Source: Candolleomyces eurysporus
Lineage: Eukaryota > Basidiomycota > Agaricomycetes > Agaricales > Psathyrellaceae
DNA: 64,000 bases
NCBI GenBank assembly: GCA_027579435.1
Contig: JANBPK010000730.1
Location: 310,001 to 374,000, forward strand
Direction: 5' to 3'
The notes beneath the pieces are model-generated. The model ran no database searches. It saw nothing but the letters and a program-made list of their open reading frames with translations, and had not been told where the DNA came from. Positions within the stretch are counted from its first letter, which is position 1. Every line of letters begins with the position of its first letter. The translations under genes were made by a program, and so were the position numbers. Of the stretch, positions 46,022 to 58,960 are shown piece after piece.

Positions 46022-49000
46022 ATGATGATGCGAACTAGAATACTGAAGCTCGAAGGTGAGGATATTGAATGCCCATCGGCTGTGTCGCTAAGTCAGTCGC
46101 AGACATCAGCGTCGAATTCGACGCGGACTATATCAAGGATTTATGTTCTAACCCTGGCTCGTTGTCCTTAATGATTATTGACGCGCCAGGTGGAGCCACC
46201 CAGCAACGTCATCTCAACCATTCATCCGATAGGACGTGGAAGCATCACGGGTTTGTACTGATGTAGGCATTGTTTGATCTTCTGGTCATTCATTTCCGCA
46301 GAAGTACTGACCATAGTTCTCAGGTCGAAGGGTGTCCGCGAAATTACCGTCGTTATCAAATCGAACATCTGGGGTGATCTCACCCGATACCGTCTATTGG
46401 AACCTCGGTTAGTCGAGCTCGTCCTGAAGGAGAGTGGTGGGTGTTGCGATTCCCGATGCTCGTTCGCCTCCTAATTGTTTTCCAGAGGAAAAAATCCCAA
46501 TCAAAACAAGGCCTGAAGATAGCGGAAATCCGTCGGGTCCTCAACACCAGATGTCTTTGCTCGTTCGTGCATCGCAGAGTAAGTTGTTCAAAAGACATCT
46601 TTTCCTGAGGTGAAGACTCACCCAGGCGCTCTCCAGGTATGGTGGACAACCAAACTAGCGAAATGGAAACAGCCTTGTGGGCCCGCTGCGTGCATTTTAA
46701 CACTGTGCTTAGCGAAAGCGGACCCTCCGTAAGGACCTTGGATGAGACCATGCCCAACATTCAGAGGCTCCTGTGTTCCACCCCGCCAGACAGTCCGGTT
46801 CGGCTTAGGACCTTGATGCTACTCGCGTCAGCCGCGCTCGATCGTTCTCTTCGAGCGGAGCAGCCCGATGATAAAGCTCTCAACAACGTTGACTCCCTCC
46901 TGGACGAACTATCGAATGGCCAGGTGTGGGCTCTGCGCCCGGAATTTCAAGGTGCTATCGCTCAGCTACGCGCTACGGTACATAAGGCTCGACGCAAGGC
47001 GGTTACCAATGCTTGCCGAGTCCTTGCTGAGCAGTCTCTCGAGGCTGCGGAAACCTTGAAGACTACGGGAGACATGACGCACATTCAGGTAGTCAACAAA
47101 AAACTCCGAGATCTAGTCGCGACCACGCCGATCAACGATCCCCTACGGCCTGGCATCATTACAATGCTCGCCGAGAACCTCCTCCATTGTGCCAGAGGCA
47201 AGGCAGACTACGACATCAGCTACCTCAGCGACGCAATAGATTCCCTGGAGCAAGCTTTTCCAAGATCAAGCCGCTCAACGGACGGGCTGGAGCAAGTCGT
47301 GACGAGCCCTGGGCCCACGACTAGGGGAGCCAAGGCACTTCAATCGGTGCAACGCACTCTCTACGCGTCATTGAAGCTTCGCTACGCCTTACTGAACAGG
47401 GCCGAAGACCTGGATCGGATGCTTGCATTGCTCCCCAGCGATACACACGACCCCCNAGGAGCTCCTGGAACTCGGTGAACATTTATATACTCGATTCGAG
47501 CTCCAAGGAAACCTGTCCGACATCAACAGATCTATTGACTTGCAAAAAANGCGCGATTCAGATAGCGTTAGCTGGAGATCCTGCGGACGGGTCAAATTTG
47601 GGAGTCCATCCTGCTTGCAAGGAGGCGGCATGGTTGTCACGAGCTTACCGCAGCCTCGCGCTTGCGTTTGAGGCGAGGTTCAAGCAATCAGACGACCTCG
47701 TCGACCTCAACGAATGTCTTCGTTTCTTCAGGAAAACGTTGACAATGCCTCTTGCTCCAGCGCAGAATCCCAGCGTCCGCATCGGCACCTTCCAACGCCT
47801 TGCTTCGTCGTTGGCCTATTACGCATTGAACCACCAGGATTCGGACCATCTAGAAGAGATCATGACCCTACTTGTAGACCTCGTGTCACAGATACCTCCA
47901 GACGGCGCCAAGAATAGCCTTATGTCACCACCTCTCCTATGGATGGTTGCGCTCACCCTCGGGTCGATGGCCAGATCTCTCAAAAACCCCGACCTACTCC
48001 GGACCTTGGCTAAAAAGATGGCTCGCCCGGAATTGGACCTGTATCCTGGGCTGTCGACGGCCGAAGTCCTCCAAGCTTACATTGACTTCAACCTGGATCC
48101 ATCGCCCTCGACCAACAAAAAGACAATGCCAATTATAGTGAAATTCTTCCGGGCATCCTTAGCTTCGTGTGACAACATCGCAGTGAAACTGGGACTTGCC
48201 CGAATTCTAATCGCACAACCTCAGTGGTATCATTCTCCTCAAGGCGATGAATCTGCGTCGCTCACGAACGAAGGTACGGCCCTTCTGGAGGAATGCTTCG
48301 ATTCGGCCCCCGAGCACGATTCAACTTTTCACTACTTCCTTGGACGATTATTCGGTGGATCGGGCGGACTTGACCAATTTGAAAAGGCCATGTTTCACTT
48401 CTCACGCGCCACTTCAGACGCAAAATTGCCGCATGAGCGCCTGGAAGCAGCATACGAATGGGCTGAGATGGCACTGAAGGTCAAATCGACAGACAGCATG
48501 ACCGCCTTCGACGTGATAGTCACGACTATCTCCCAAATCGCAGGCCTGGAACAAACGGTCGAGAAGCGCCATCGCATGCTTTCCGGCCTGTCAAGCAGGG
48601 TACTTCAAGCTGCCGAAGCTGCACTCTCTTTTGAAGAGGTCGACAAAGCGTTGGAGCTCCTTGAGCGGGGAAGGGGACTCGTGTGGAACCAGCTCAACAG
48701 TCTGCGAACTCCCCTTGATGAGCTCCGTTCCCGCGATCCAGCCCTTGCTAATCGACTGGAGTCAGTATCTCGAATGCTGGAGGACGCTGGAGGTCAATCA
48801 CGGACGCTGGAGGGAGGATCGGGTGACATTATGGAGAGGAGGCTTGCCTTGCAAGAGGAGTCGTCGACGCACATCAAGCTGGCCAGGGAGCGCGAAGAAC
48901 TGATCGAGACCATCCGAAAGGTCACTGGATTTGAAAGCTTTCTTCGACCGCTACCCTCCAGTGCATGGTTGGCGGATCTCCCGACATCCGGTCCAGTTGT

Positions 49001-50191
49001 CGTTCTACAAGCTTTCAAAGCTCGGTGCGACGCAATAGTGCTCGTTCCAGGTCGGCGCGAGCCAATGCACATTTCGCTACCGAACTTTTCTCCCAAAAAG
49101 GCGCAAAGGCTCCGAGACGGGCTACGGCTCTCTCTTTCAGCTAATCTGCTAGTTGGTCGAGAGGCTATTGGTATTTCAGACGAAACAGATACCAGAGCTA
49201 TCCGACCAACCGGCACTTCCAAAAAGTCGGTCTCCGAAGTACTCCGTGACACTCTCCGCGAGCTGTGGAAGTGTGTTGTGAAGCCTGTCTTTACTCGTCT
49301 TGGGTTCAAGGTACGTTTTCAGCGAGAATGGTGGTTATGAAACATTTCTAATGAAATACATAGCAGCGTTCCGAAAATCCAGATACCAGGATCTGGTGGT
49401 GCCCGACCGGCCTACTGACGTCGCTCCCTCTTCACGCTGCTGGGATATACGAAACCACCAATCCCGATAGCGAGAGCGCGCTGGATTATGCTGCTTCCTC
49501 TTACATCCCAACGGTCTCTCTACTGACCGAACGAGTGCGAAATACTCGCCTTACTCCAGCAGACAACGCCGGTATCTGTATGCTGAGCCAGGCCAATGCA
49601 CCGGGATTTGAACCAATCCCTGGCACAAAACAAGAAATCGATCGGGTTGTTGCGACTGTTAGCGCTTCTTTGATCAGAAGTACGCGGCTGGAGGACGATG
49701 AGGCGACCCAGTCCGCTCTACTCGACGCCATGGAGAACTACGACTGGATTCACCTCGCCTGCCATGGAACTCAAGACACAGAACAGCCACTTGAAAGTGG
49801 TTTTGCTCTCGCGGACGGGCGACTCGAACTCGCTACGATCATCAAATCGAACTTGAAACACGCTGAGTTCGCTTTCCTTTCCGCTTGCCAGACGAGTACC
49901 GGTGACGTCAAACTCAGCGAGGAGTCAGTTCATCTCGCTGCCGGGATGCTCGCTGCGGGCTATCGAGGTGTCGTTGGCACGATGTGGTCAATCATCGACC
50001 GCCATGCACCACAGGTGGCCGAGGATTTCTACCGAGATGTATTGGCCAGGAGTGGGGACGTCGGTGGAAGGAAGAGGTTGGATGGAGAACAAGCTGCATC
50101 TGCGCTTCATCACGCAGTTCAACGGCTAAGGAAGAGTGTCGGAGATTCGCACTACGTCGCTTGGGTTCCGTATGTTCACTTTGGGCTTTGA
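46022..50191 (+). CDS. C2-like/TPR/CHAT-domain protein (caspase-like protease family)
   Basis: Exons 46022-46055, 46097-46250, 46324-46436, 46486-46578, 46637-49310, 49364-50191. Two N (47456 and 47550) act as extra bases; deleting them gives one frame of about 1,297 aa. N-terminal C2-like beta domain (VADISVEFDADYIKDLCSN, then REITVVIKSNIWGDLTRYRL), then about 800 residues of TPR-like helical repeats, then a CHAT domain with the caspase-like dyad: His in WIHLACHGTQD and Cys in FAFLSACQTSTGD, followed by GVVGTMWSIIDRHAPQVAEDF. Ends HYVAWVPYVHFGL. Known: CHAT proteases of the separase/caspase clan are common in agaricomycetes and some bacterial relatives act in defence-linked cell death. The substrate here is unknown. 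The first intron (41 bp) is short and the start is the least certain part. Confidence 0.85.
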
Positions 50192-50613
50192 TTTTTGACA
50201 ATTGTTCGCCTGAGGCCTGCCATTTCCGTCTTTCGTTCCTGTAGCCCAGGTCTCTCACCCTTTGCGCCTCCATTTTGACTTCTTTAACTTCTCGACCTCC
50301 TTAAAAACTACTCTGTATCATAAATTCCTGCCCATGCTTGCCTATGCGAGTTCCTGCTATCAGTATACCTCCAAACGTTGGCACTCGGAGACTGAAGAAT
50401 ATCTAATCCAGGCGAGTAGCAACACATTTTATTTGATTAAAATACATGGTCGTTCAACGACCCCTCCATCTCCCATAACGACATACTCCAGCCTCCTAAC
50501 ACGAACCTACTAATAACCAACGCAAAGGGACATATACATTCACCAAGTCATGATAACCGTAACTCATCTCCTTTCATGATCATGATCGTCGCCATCACCC
50601 TCAGCAACAACCC
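50192..50613. other. Intergenic region
   Basis: Convergent 3' flanks of the CHAT gene and the small Pro/Tyr-rich gene. Nothing else seen. Confidence 0.4.
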
Positions 50614-50976
50614 CTACAGATATCCCAAGAATCCCCTCGAGCTGTGCCTCCTGTGCCTCCTGGAGCTCGAGACGATCACAGTGGGTGGGCCTCTCGGGTA
50701 GTATGGGTAACCGTACCCAGGTGCCTGATACATCAACGGGTTCGCAGTGAGCGGGACCGCGGGGTAGGGAGCAGCAACCCTCGGAGGCTGGGCGTAGACT
50801 GGGTACGCAGCGGTCATGGGAGGTGGGGCGTAATGCATTGCGGGAGCTTGAGTGTGAATGACCTGAACGGGCGGGGGAGCTGCGGCGACGGTGTGGGTAT
50901 AGGGAACTCCGTAGGCCGAGCCTGCAGTGGCGGCAGGGACGACGACGCTTCCAGCAGAACCGGCGTAGAAAGACAT
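50614..50976 (-). CDS. Small Pro/Ala/Tyr-rich protein
   Basis: Single-exon frame of 120 aa starting ATG 50976 (MSFYAGSAGSVVVPAATAGS) and ending in RRHRRHSSRGFLGYL. Rich in Pro, Ala and Tyr (APAMHYAPPPMTAAYPVYAQ, YGYPYYPRGPP), no signal peptide and no cysteine. It resembles other low-complexity fungal proteins ending in a basic patch plus a short hydrophobic tail. Function unknown. Composition alone could fake such a frame, but start, stop and the non-repetitive tail argue for a gene. Confidence 0.55.
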   Translation of the reverse strand: MSFYAGSAGSVVVPAATAGSAYGVPYTHTVAAAPPPVQVIHTQAPAMHYAPPPMTAAYPVYAQPPRVAAPYPAVPLTANPLMYQAPGYGYPYYPRGPPTVIVSSSRRHRRHSSRGFLGYL

Positions 50977-52826
50977 GGCTTTAATTAAGGAAAGAGATGA
51001 ATTGACGAGGGAGAGATGTGTCTTTGGTGTTCGTTAAAGAACGATGACGATAACGATGGACGTTCAAGAACGGTGGTTGGTACGAATGGGCGCTCGAGGG
51101 GTGCTTAGACCGTGTGAGATCGTAAGGGTCGATGAAACGAGGTTCGTCGCTGAATAGAGTCGTGAGGTAGCAGAAATTGAGTTATGCGTGCGAGGTAATG
51201 GAGGGTATTTTGAACAGGCCAGCTGGTAAAGAAAGAGATTTACATCAGAGCGAAGGAGCCTTATATACTGGCTGATGGGGATCACCCTGTGATCATCAAC
51301 CACACAGCCTTGTCGCCAACGGACCCAGGCTATCCCCACACAACTCCCCATTCGCTCAACTTTCGCCAGTGTGCAGGCAAGCCCGGATCGGAAATCCATC
51401 AGCACTGCCTGATATCAAGGGGTGCTGTTGGCGTTTTGGCCTTGGGCGCTCAGTCAGCTGGACCACCATACACGTATTGTGTACAGGCATCGTTAATGTA
51501 GTTGAAGCCGATGCGCAGCATATCCCTATCGTGACGCATAGCGCGTCCGGGAACTTGTTTCTACGGAAGAAGCGCCTCATTAACTTCACATTACTTTCTT
51601 TGAACTAGGGAATATTACCGTCGACAACGGATAGCACGACAGAAGAAACAAGTATTGGTCAACAGGATGAATAATTTGGTGTCGCATTCGCATTTTAGAC
51701 TAACGACAAGGTTCCGACATGAAGACAAGGCTGGACGTCTAGGATCTTCGTCAATACTAGAGCTCACCGTCAAAGATTTACATGTACAAGTTCTGAGTAT
51801 AGTCGCTGAGAGTGCAACTTCAATAGCAAATACAATCAGCAAGCCAACGCTTTAGGACATCGCACACTCACCAAAACCTCCGTCTATGTAAGCCAGACAA
51901 AACGATCGACTGGCGAACTGTGATAAACCGAAGGAGTGGGTCTTGCGCGGAACCATCCCGAAATGAATAACAACCAGCGACTGGCGCAGTACAGACCCTA
52001 GTTGGGAACAGCATGCAGCGATTCCTCCACAAAACAGATGGAGGCTTCAAATGTGTCTCGCGGGCCAAGGGTCAAAGCGAGGTCGCGTCTACATTCAGCT
52101 TGTAAAAAAACAGCCAAAATTGACAAACATGAAAAGTGGTACTGGAAGCTCCAGGTTCCGTCTCAAATATTGCCGCGTCGTCGTGATATGAAATACTCGG
52201 AAGGTATAAGTGACAGGAAGCAAGCATACTACCTGGTCCCTATCTCGAAATCGAAAAGTTGCGTGGGCCCAGGTGAAACGCCGGGGTTGCGGTGGAGTGA
52301 AGTATGAAAGATAGATATGACTGACGGCCTCTTCCGCCCGAAGTATATCGGTGCCAATTTGACCTGTCAGTGAGCGTGTCAGCGCACGAATATGGATAAG
52401 ATGGAATGTAGTCACCTTTGCTGCAGATGCACCATCTATGTGGGCCAGAGCGGGACCGATCTACGAACGAAGAAAACCTAGGATGTCGTGTACTCTATGC
52501 ATCGAACCCCTCTACGGCCACGAAACGGTCGCAGACGGAAAAAGTGCTTAGAACTTATCCAAACCAAGAGGAGGGGATTGTTCAATCTTTCATCGCTCCG
52601 TTACTCAAGCAAGCGCGGAAGAAAGGCGGCTGCAGAGTGCAGCCCAAGAGGCTGCGTCGATGATGGATGCAAGAGGAGGTGCAGGAAAACTGTCGGGCTA
52701 TACATCGACTTTTGAGGCTCCGCTCGGTAGTGACCGAGGCCTGGAACGGCGATGACATCAAGGTCGTCGAGTTTGATTCCGACCATCACTCGGAGTCCCA
52801 CCGACTCTAGCGTCGCAAATCACCAC
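50977..52826. other. Intergenic region
   Basis: Divergent promoters of the small protein and the MYND gene. Only short frames without domains; no repeat or RNA gene seen. Confidence 0.35.
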
Positions 52827-55377
52827 ATGTCGCAGCCAACACCCGGGCGGACAACACACCACGGCTACCACCAGCCTGATAATACTCTCGACAGGAAACG
52901 TCATAAGGTATTGAGAAACGACTTCGTTAAGATCTCGAACACTAAAGTTGACTCGGCTCTACTCACTATCAGGTCCTTCATTATACTCACCAAGGCGCCG
53001 ATTGCCAACTTGATGCGTTATATGGAGGAAGTGAAGCCATTGCTGATTATCTACTGGAAGAGAAAGACTTTGGCCTCGTGGATTACATTCTTGCCCCCTT
53101 CGACGACGCCACTCCGGAAAGGATCGGCCGAGAAAGCATGCCTAACCTTTACGCTGTGGCTTCTGCCGTTGGCCATTTGAGTGCCCTCTTTCATGCACTC
53201 GACCTGGGCTATCACGGCTTGGAACCCTACAAGTCTGCGGCATTTTCAACGCTCTCGGAGAGATGGTCTACCATAACACGGTGGCTTAGACTCCTCCTTT
53301 TCCAATTTTTCAAGACGAAAGACGCCCCTCAAACGACTGGTAATTGCATCGAGTTCTTGAGAACCACATTGGTGACATTCAAGGATGATGGCCATGCCGA
53401 AGAGATCTTCTCACTACCTTGTACTATCGACTTGGTTTACCTCCTCATATGCCGTGCGGAGGTTCATCCAGGGGAGTCGTTCGCCTTACACTCGGTCGTA
53501 TCCATCCTCGGCATCCTATCCACCTGCCTTGACTCAGCAGTCGGCCCTGGGATATCCGCAAGCTTTACTTTACGTTTCAGTACTGTCAGCGAGAGCACAC
53601 GACGGGCAGTCATTTCTGCATTGGTCGGTCGTGCAGAGCAGTTCTCGGATTACAGGATCCTCAGGCATCAGCTGCGGCGTCGAGATCAGTGTTTGGACGT
53701 ACCCAGGGGTCTACAACTCCTATCGAATACGACCAACTATTTCCTAGAGGCGAATCCGTCGCTTTGGAACGTATTCATGGACCAAGGATTTCTCTCGAAA
53801 TACGCCAGTGCATTGACCCAAACAATCAAGACCGCTGTGTCGAGCGGCGTAACGGATCCGGAGTTTTGGTCCCTAATGGCGACTGCAGTTGTCCGCTTCA
53901 TAACGCAGGTGCTGATGACCCAAAGTCCAAACCGAAGATGCAGTCTCGCCACCGCGACCGAGGCAGGCTTGATCTCCGGCGCGTTGACTTGTCTCCTCCA
54001 ACTCGACTCCCAGGCCTATCCCGATGCCGCTGTCAGTCTCGCAGATCGCGTGAAAGAACTGGTGCAATGCTATTCGCCCTCCTCCCGAGTTATCAAGGCA
54101 CTCGCAAAGACATATCCACGGGAGACGATGGATCATATCAAGGATAGCCGTCCCGATCTCCGCGAGTTGTACATCTGGGTCGATGGAGCGTTCCACCGTG
54201 GGTTGACAGTATTCCAAGTTTTCGGGGAATCGATAAATCCACATATGTGCGACAACTACCAGGTGAGCTGATTGTTTCGTTTGCGTTAGACGATCCGCGC
54301 TGACAATTGGAAAGTGTCACTTCACCGCCGGAGAGGACCCAGAACAGCCTTCGTGCGAGGATTGGCGCGCCAAACTTAAAACCTGTGGCCATTGTCGCTC
54401 TGTGACGTATTGCTCAGCCGAATGCCAACAAGAAGATTGGAGGCGGTTTCACAAATACGAGTGTGCCGGGCTCCTGCGCTCGTATAACGGTAAGTATCAA
54501 CGTCAATACTTGGCATCGACTCTATCAGCTCATCCTCATCCCCCCTTCTACAGCCCAGAAAACGACGAGGATCTGGGAATCACTATCCACCCGACGAGAC
54601 CAACTGACATATATCGAGTTCGCGCTGAACACTGCGAAGAATCTTCCCAAAAACTGGAAAGACGGTGATAACGACTCACGTCTTGCCCAGTCTGGCTGTG
54701 AGGGGACTCGGAACGAACGCGAGGACCCGATTCTCATCCTCGACTTTATCAGCTACCACAGTATCGCTCAAACCAACCTTACTCTCAGCGAGTACCGAAC
54801 GCGAATATTGGACAAGATCGTCGAAATCAATCCCGATACACGTCGATTTGAAGCGATGGTCAAGGAGGCTTTGGGCTCGAGCCACGGCGGGAGCAATAGC
54901 GCGTCGACGGGGAGTGGGGGCAAGGAGACACAGGCAGGGGACAGGCAGGATGGCGAGGGCGGCGCGGGAAAGAGGATACCATCGGATTCAAAGAAGAGGT
55001 TGGTGGCGGGGGTATTCTTCCACGACATGACACACGCCACCGTCGTGCTCGCGCTGGTGAGATCTGAGCTCTGCGGAGGCTCAGACGACTCTGGTGGTGC
55101 AGGTGGTGCGGGTAAGAAATACCGATACTATCGAATCGTCAATAGCTTATTCTGCCTTTGGTGCGTCCTTCATTCGATCTGTACATCGCACTTCCTCCTT
55201 GAATTCTTACCACGCCGAACACTGACGAGCGCACCTAGCACGCCGGATACCGTGAAACAAAGACTGTGGCAAGGCAGCGAAGAATTCACGCCGGTCATGG
55301 TACCCCGAGCAACTGAGCAACTCAGCTCCCAAGTCAAACGAAACTTTTATCAGGCACTGTCGGATATTCGAAGATGA
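52827..55377 (+). CDS. MYND zinc-finger protein
   Basis: Exons 52827-52907, 52973-54262, 54315-54489, 54554-55160, 55239-55377; 763 aa, phases agree. N-terminal half is an all-helical region with armadillo-like character (for example SEAIADYLLEEKDFGLVDYI, and AAVSLADRVKELVQCY). The zinc finger sits at about residues 455-510: CHFTAGEDPEQPSC, then KTCGHCRSVTYCSAECQQED, then H-K-Y-E-C. C-terminal part (KDGDNDSRLAQSGCEG onward) is mixed alpha/beta with a Gly/Ser linker. MYND fingers bind Pro-rich peptides; proteins of this shape are frequent in agaricomycetes and their partners are unknown. The last intron is a multiple of three and might be retained. ATG 52827 is used; an in-frame ATG 75 bp upstream is possible. 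Confidence 0.8.
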
Positions 55378-56986
55378 TTACTGTTGACCAAACTCATTCG
55401 ATCATATGTATTATATATATGTAGCTGCCTCCCAGTCCTAAACCCACATCCTTCTGCGAGCTACATCTGTTTTTTTTTTCGGACTGCACCGCTCACTATT
55501 CGTGACTCTCGGAACAAAGGCTGAACCAAAGGTTGAGTAGATGGCCACCCCATCTCAGGCAAGTTTGAACGGCAAACCACGAGACTGAGGGCACACACCA
55601 CTTGATTCAAGCGCTTTGTTCTTTCATCCCGATGTTGCTGGAAACACACCTGCCACTGCGACTGTGCGACTCATTCCTTTCTGTCTGCATTGCGCAATGT
55701 GTCACTCCCTATACTGGTAGTATCCGAGTTTTCGGACGTCCAGGCCCCCTTGAGGCCTTGAGGCGTGGATCCGTAATATGTCGCGAAGGAGAACGATTTC
55801 AGCCTTCGCGGAGAAACCCCATCTGACATATCGAATCCACAAGCAAGCAAGCAAGGCAAGAATCATCATTCAACATCAAAAACCATCGCCATAAAATAAG
55901 ATATGTAATAACACAAGGGTATCGGTAATCTGTATCTGTATCAGAAATCATTCTCACATCTGGTAAATAAGCAAGCAAGCAAGCAACACATCAANTCAGC
56001 TCGGTAGTTAGGGACGCTGGAAGAAGAGGGGCGGAGAGAGAGAGGGAGGATACACAGAAGGTACTCGAAAAATCGTCGAAGAGGATGAGGAGGAAAAAGG
56101 TAGGTAGGTAGATATGCAGGTAGATAGATCATCAAAGGCAGGGAGGGAGGGTATGCAGTTGGTCGTCAAAAAAANTGAAACAAACTCGAAATAACAGTTC
56201 GTCAAAAGGAAAAAATCCGGGGAACATGGGAGTCAAAGGAAGACCGGAACCAAAAAGAAGAATCAATCCCAAGCGTACAGAACCCCCGATCGTTCCTGAC
56301 ATTCGAAGCATCTTGGTCTTGGCCGTGTCAATGCATGCAAGCAAGTAGCTATGCAACTAATTAACTATGTACCACCCAACAGGCTCGGTTGTATCAATCG
56401 GTACACACGCACGCACACAGCCAGGTATATAAAAGAACCAAGTCACCTCCAAGTCAAACAATCAAGTACGTAGGTACGTCAGGAACCACATACGGTGCAG
56501 TAGTAGGTAGGCAACAGCCCTATCGGCACTACGATAAGAGTCAGGATAAAAAAAAAAAAGAATAGATAATAATAATAGAAACACACAGACAAGGGGGTAG
56601 GGGTCGACACAGTCAAGCAAGGGTGGATCATCAGATCGTCGAGGCAAAAGTCAAAGGAATCAATCGATGGATGGGTCGATAGAGGTATAGGATATATACA
56701 ACCGCCTGCACGCTGTCCGCAAAGACACAGACGAGCGCGTCGGCGGCGAAAGGAAACGATAAAAGAGGGTTCGCAGCCGGGGGTAAAATATCAGAAGGGT
56801 AAGTAATGAAGAACCGGTGAACGCAACGAGCATCAAGCCAGGCCCATAGAGGCAGGAAGGACGAGGATTAACCGACTCGAGGCGAGCTCAAGCTCAGGTA
56901 TAGCCCTCGAAGAAAAGAACAAGGAAATAGTCACCACGTCAAAAACTAATCATACACTCCTCCCAATCCTCTCGTTATCTCTTCAC
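55378..56986. repeat. Low-complexity region between convergent genes
   Basis: No gene. Short simple repeats: GCAAGCAAGCAAG at about 55842-55860 and 55970-55985, GGTAGGTAGGTAG near 56098, ACACGCACGCACAC near 56403, and several A runs. Two N lie here beside or within such runs. Likely contains the long 3' UTR of the downstream minus-strand gene. Confidence 0.6.
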
Positions 56987-58960
56987 TCAACCCCTCCACG
57001 CACCCCGTCCCGCAAAGTTCTGATCTCCACCATCCTGCTGCACAGTATTCTGTCCCGCAGCACCAACACCTCCATACGCATCCTCATCATCCTCGCCAAC
57101 AATATACGCATCCTTCATATCCCACTTGAAATTAGGATCATACTCCCCGGGTGCGAATCCAAGACTCGGCTGCCTCTTGCTCCCCTGCACTGCCGCTGCC
57201 TCGCCGGTGGTCTGAGGAGACACAACGTTCCCATTGAACAGCGTCCTCCCACCNGCAGCGGTGCTCGAAGAGTTGGCCACGGGCATGGGGATAGGCGATC
57301 GAGGAGGTGATGACAGGGCTGGCGGGGGCGGACGACATCGACTTCTTCCTCTCCGCATACGCTCGGAGCATGTCATCAGGGCTCATCACGCTCGCNGGCA
57401 TAGCCATACCCGCCATGGGAATCGTGCCCATAACAGGGCTCGACATCCCACCTGCGCCAGTATTTGTAGGGGAGACGTATTGACCGGGGGCNGAAGTGTA
57501 TTGGGCGTATTGAGCGTGGCCGCCAGAGCCGGCAGTGGTGTGGTATGAGGGAGCGGGGGAGGTTGCGCCGTTGTAGGTAGCTGGGGGAGCGGTGGGTGCG
57601 GAGAAGAGGAGGGAGTCGCCAGAGGTGGAGTTATTGGGGCCGGTGTGGCCTGTGCGCATGACTGAAAGAAAACACGCGTCAGTAAATCGAAACNGTCAAG
57701 NATANTTCAGAGACACTCACGAGCAAGAGCGGGCATAACATTGTCATCGTAACCGTCCATGCCACCGTCGGTCACATCCCTCTCGGGGGCGACGGCATTG
57801 CTCGCGCTCCTNGCACGCCCGGCCGCAATCCTCGCCCTGATATCCTCGGGGGTCAAGGACATGGCGCCCTGAGTCTGGGTGGGACTCATGGTGCCCGAGC
57901 CCTCATTGCTCGAGGCATCGTCGTCCTTGTTGGCCGGGAGGGCAGGGACAGGCGGGACATACGAGTCCCTGAACGCCTTGGTCCTCCTCGACTCNGAAGA
58001 CGGGCGAGGGTCGTTGGCAAAGGAAACACGGGAGACGCGGTTGGCGAGGGCCTCGGACGANGCCAACGCGCTGGGGTTCCGGAGACCGATACCGGGTCTT
58101 CGCTGGGACATGTTCTCTGGATCGTCATCCTTTTCGTTGTACTCTCCACTAGGCCTGATGCCTCCAAACGAGAAGCTGCTCGCCCTATTGCCTCCGACAG
58201 CCATCGAGTTCCTGATCGCGGCCTGGGCACCCTTGGCACTGATGCTCTTCCAGTCGGTGCTGATGGTGGACATGCGCTTGTCGACGTTTTCAGTCCACTT
58301 CTTGCGCTGCTCGAGGCCGCGGGAGCGTTTCCACTTGAGGTAGGCNCCNGCGCACAGAGCGATGAAGATGAGGGGGATGAGGACGCCGGCGGCAATCTTG
58401 CCAGAGGAGGAGCTCTTGGCATCATCGTTCACCGCCGTCGTGCCCAAATCGACCTGGGTGGTATCAGCCTCCACGGGGACGGCTCCCTCGGGCGCGGTGT
58501 AGGTAGCGGTGAAGATGGGGCCGGCGGGGAGGTCGGACGTAAAGGGGGCAGCCTCGGCGGGGAGGATGCGGAGCTGGAGGTCGATGGAGGAGGTGGCGTT
58601 CCACCAGCGTGGCATGAGCTTGGCCGTGTATTCATGACGCTTGTTGTTGATTCTGGCGTAGCGGTGGACGGCACGGCCGGGGATGTAGAGCCAGATGTCG
58701 ACGAGCTCAGAGTCGATGCAGGACGAGTCCCAGGTGATTTTCAGAGGCTCCATCGAGTTGACCGAGTCGCCGAATTTCGGGGAGGTGTAAAATTCGCCGC
58801 GGTTGCAGCCTGTGCGAGGTCAGCAGGGGAGAGGCGACAGGAGCAGAACAGGCTCACCGTCGCTGGCACGGGCTTCGAGAGGGGCAGCGAGGTTGTGCCG
58901 TCTGCCCACAGCCTCATGAGCCCTCTTGTTGTGGTGAACGTGGAAGCTGCCGCGGCCCAT
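56987..58960 (-). CDS. Single-pass membrane protein with long Ser-rich cytoplasmic tail
   Basis: Exons 58960-58858, 58809-57721, 57661-56987. ATG 58960 gives MGRGSFHVHHNKRAHEAVGR. The ectodomain is a compact beta domain (NRGEFYTSPKFGDSVNS, ITWDSSCIDSELVDIWLYIP, ARINNKRHEYTAKLMPRWWN), resembling the Ig-like Kre9/Knh1-type domain of Ser/Thr-rich wall proteins. One transmembrane helix follows (GKIAAGVLIPLIFIALC), then KWKRSR and about 400 residues rich in Ser, Pro and Gly (KRMSTISTDWKSISAKG, YVPPVPALPANKDDDAS), ending EDDEDAYGGVGAAGQNT and GRGAWRG. Several N replace real bases in exon 2. In exon 3 the frame changes; deleting N at 57254 joins the two frames. No cleavable signal peptide was found. 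A role as a wall sensor is only a guess. Confidence 0.7.
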
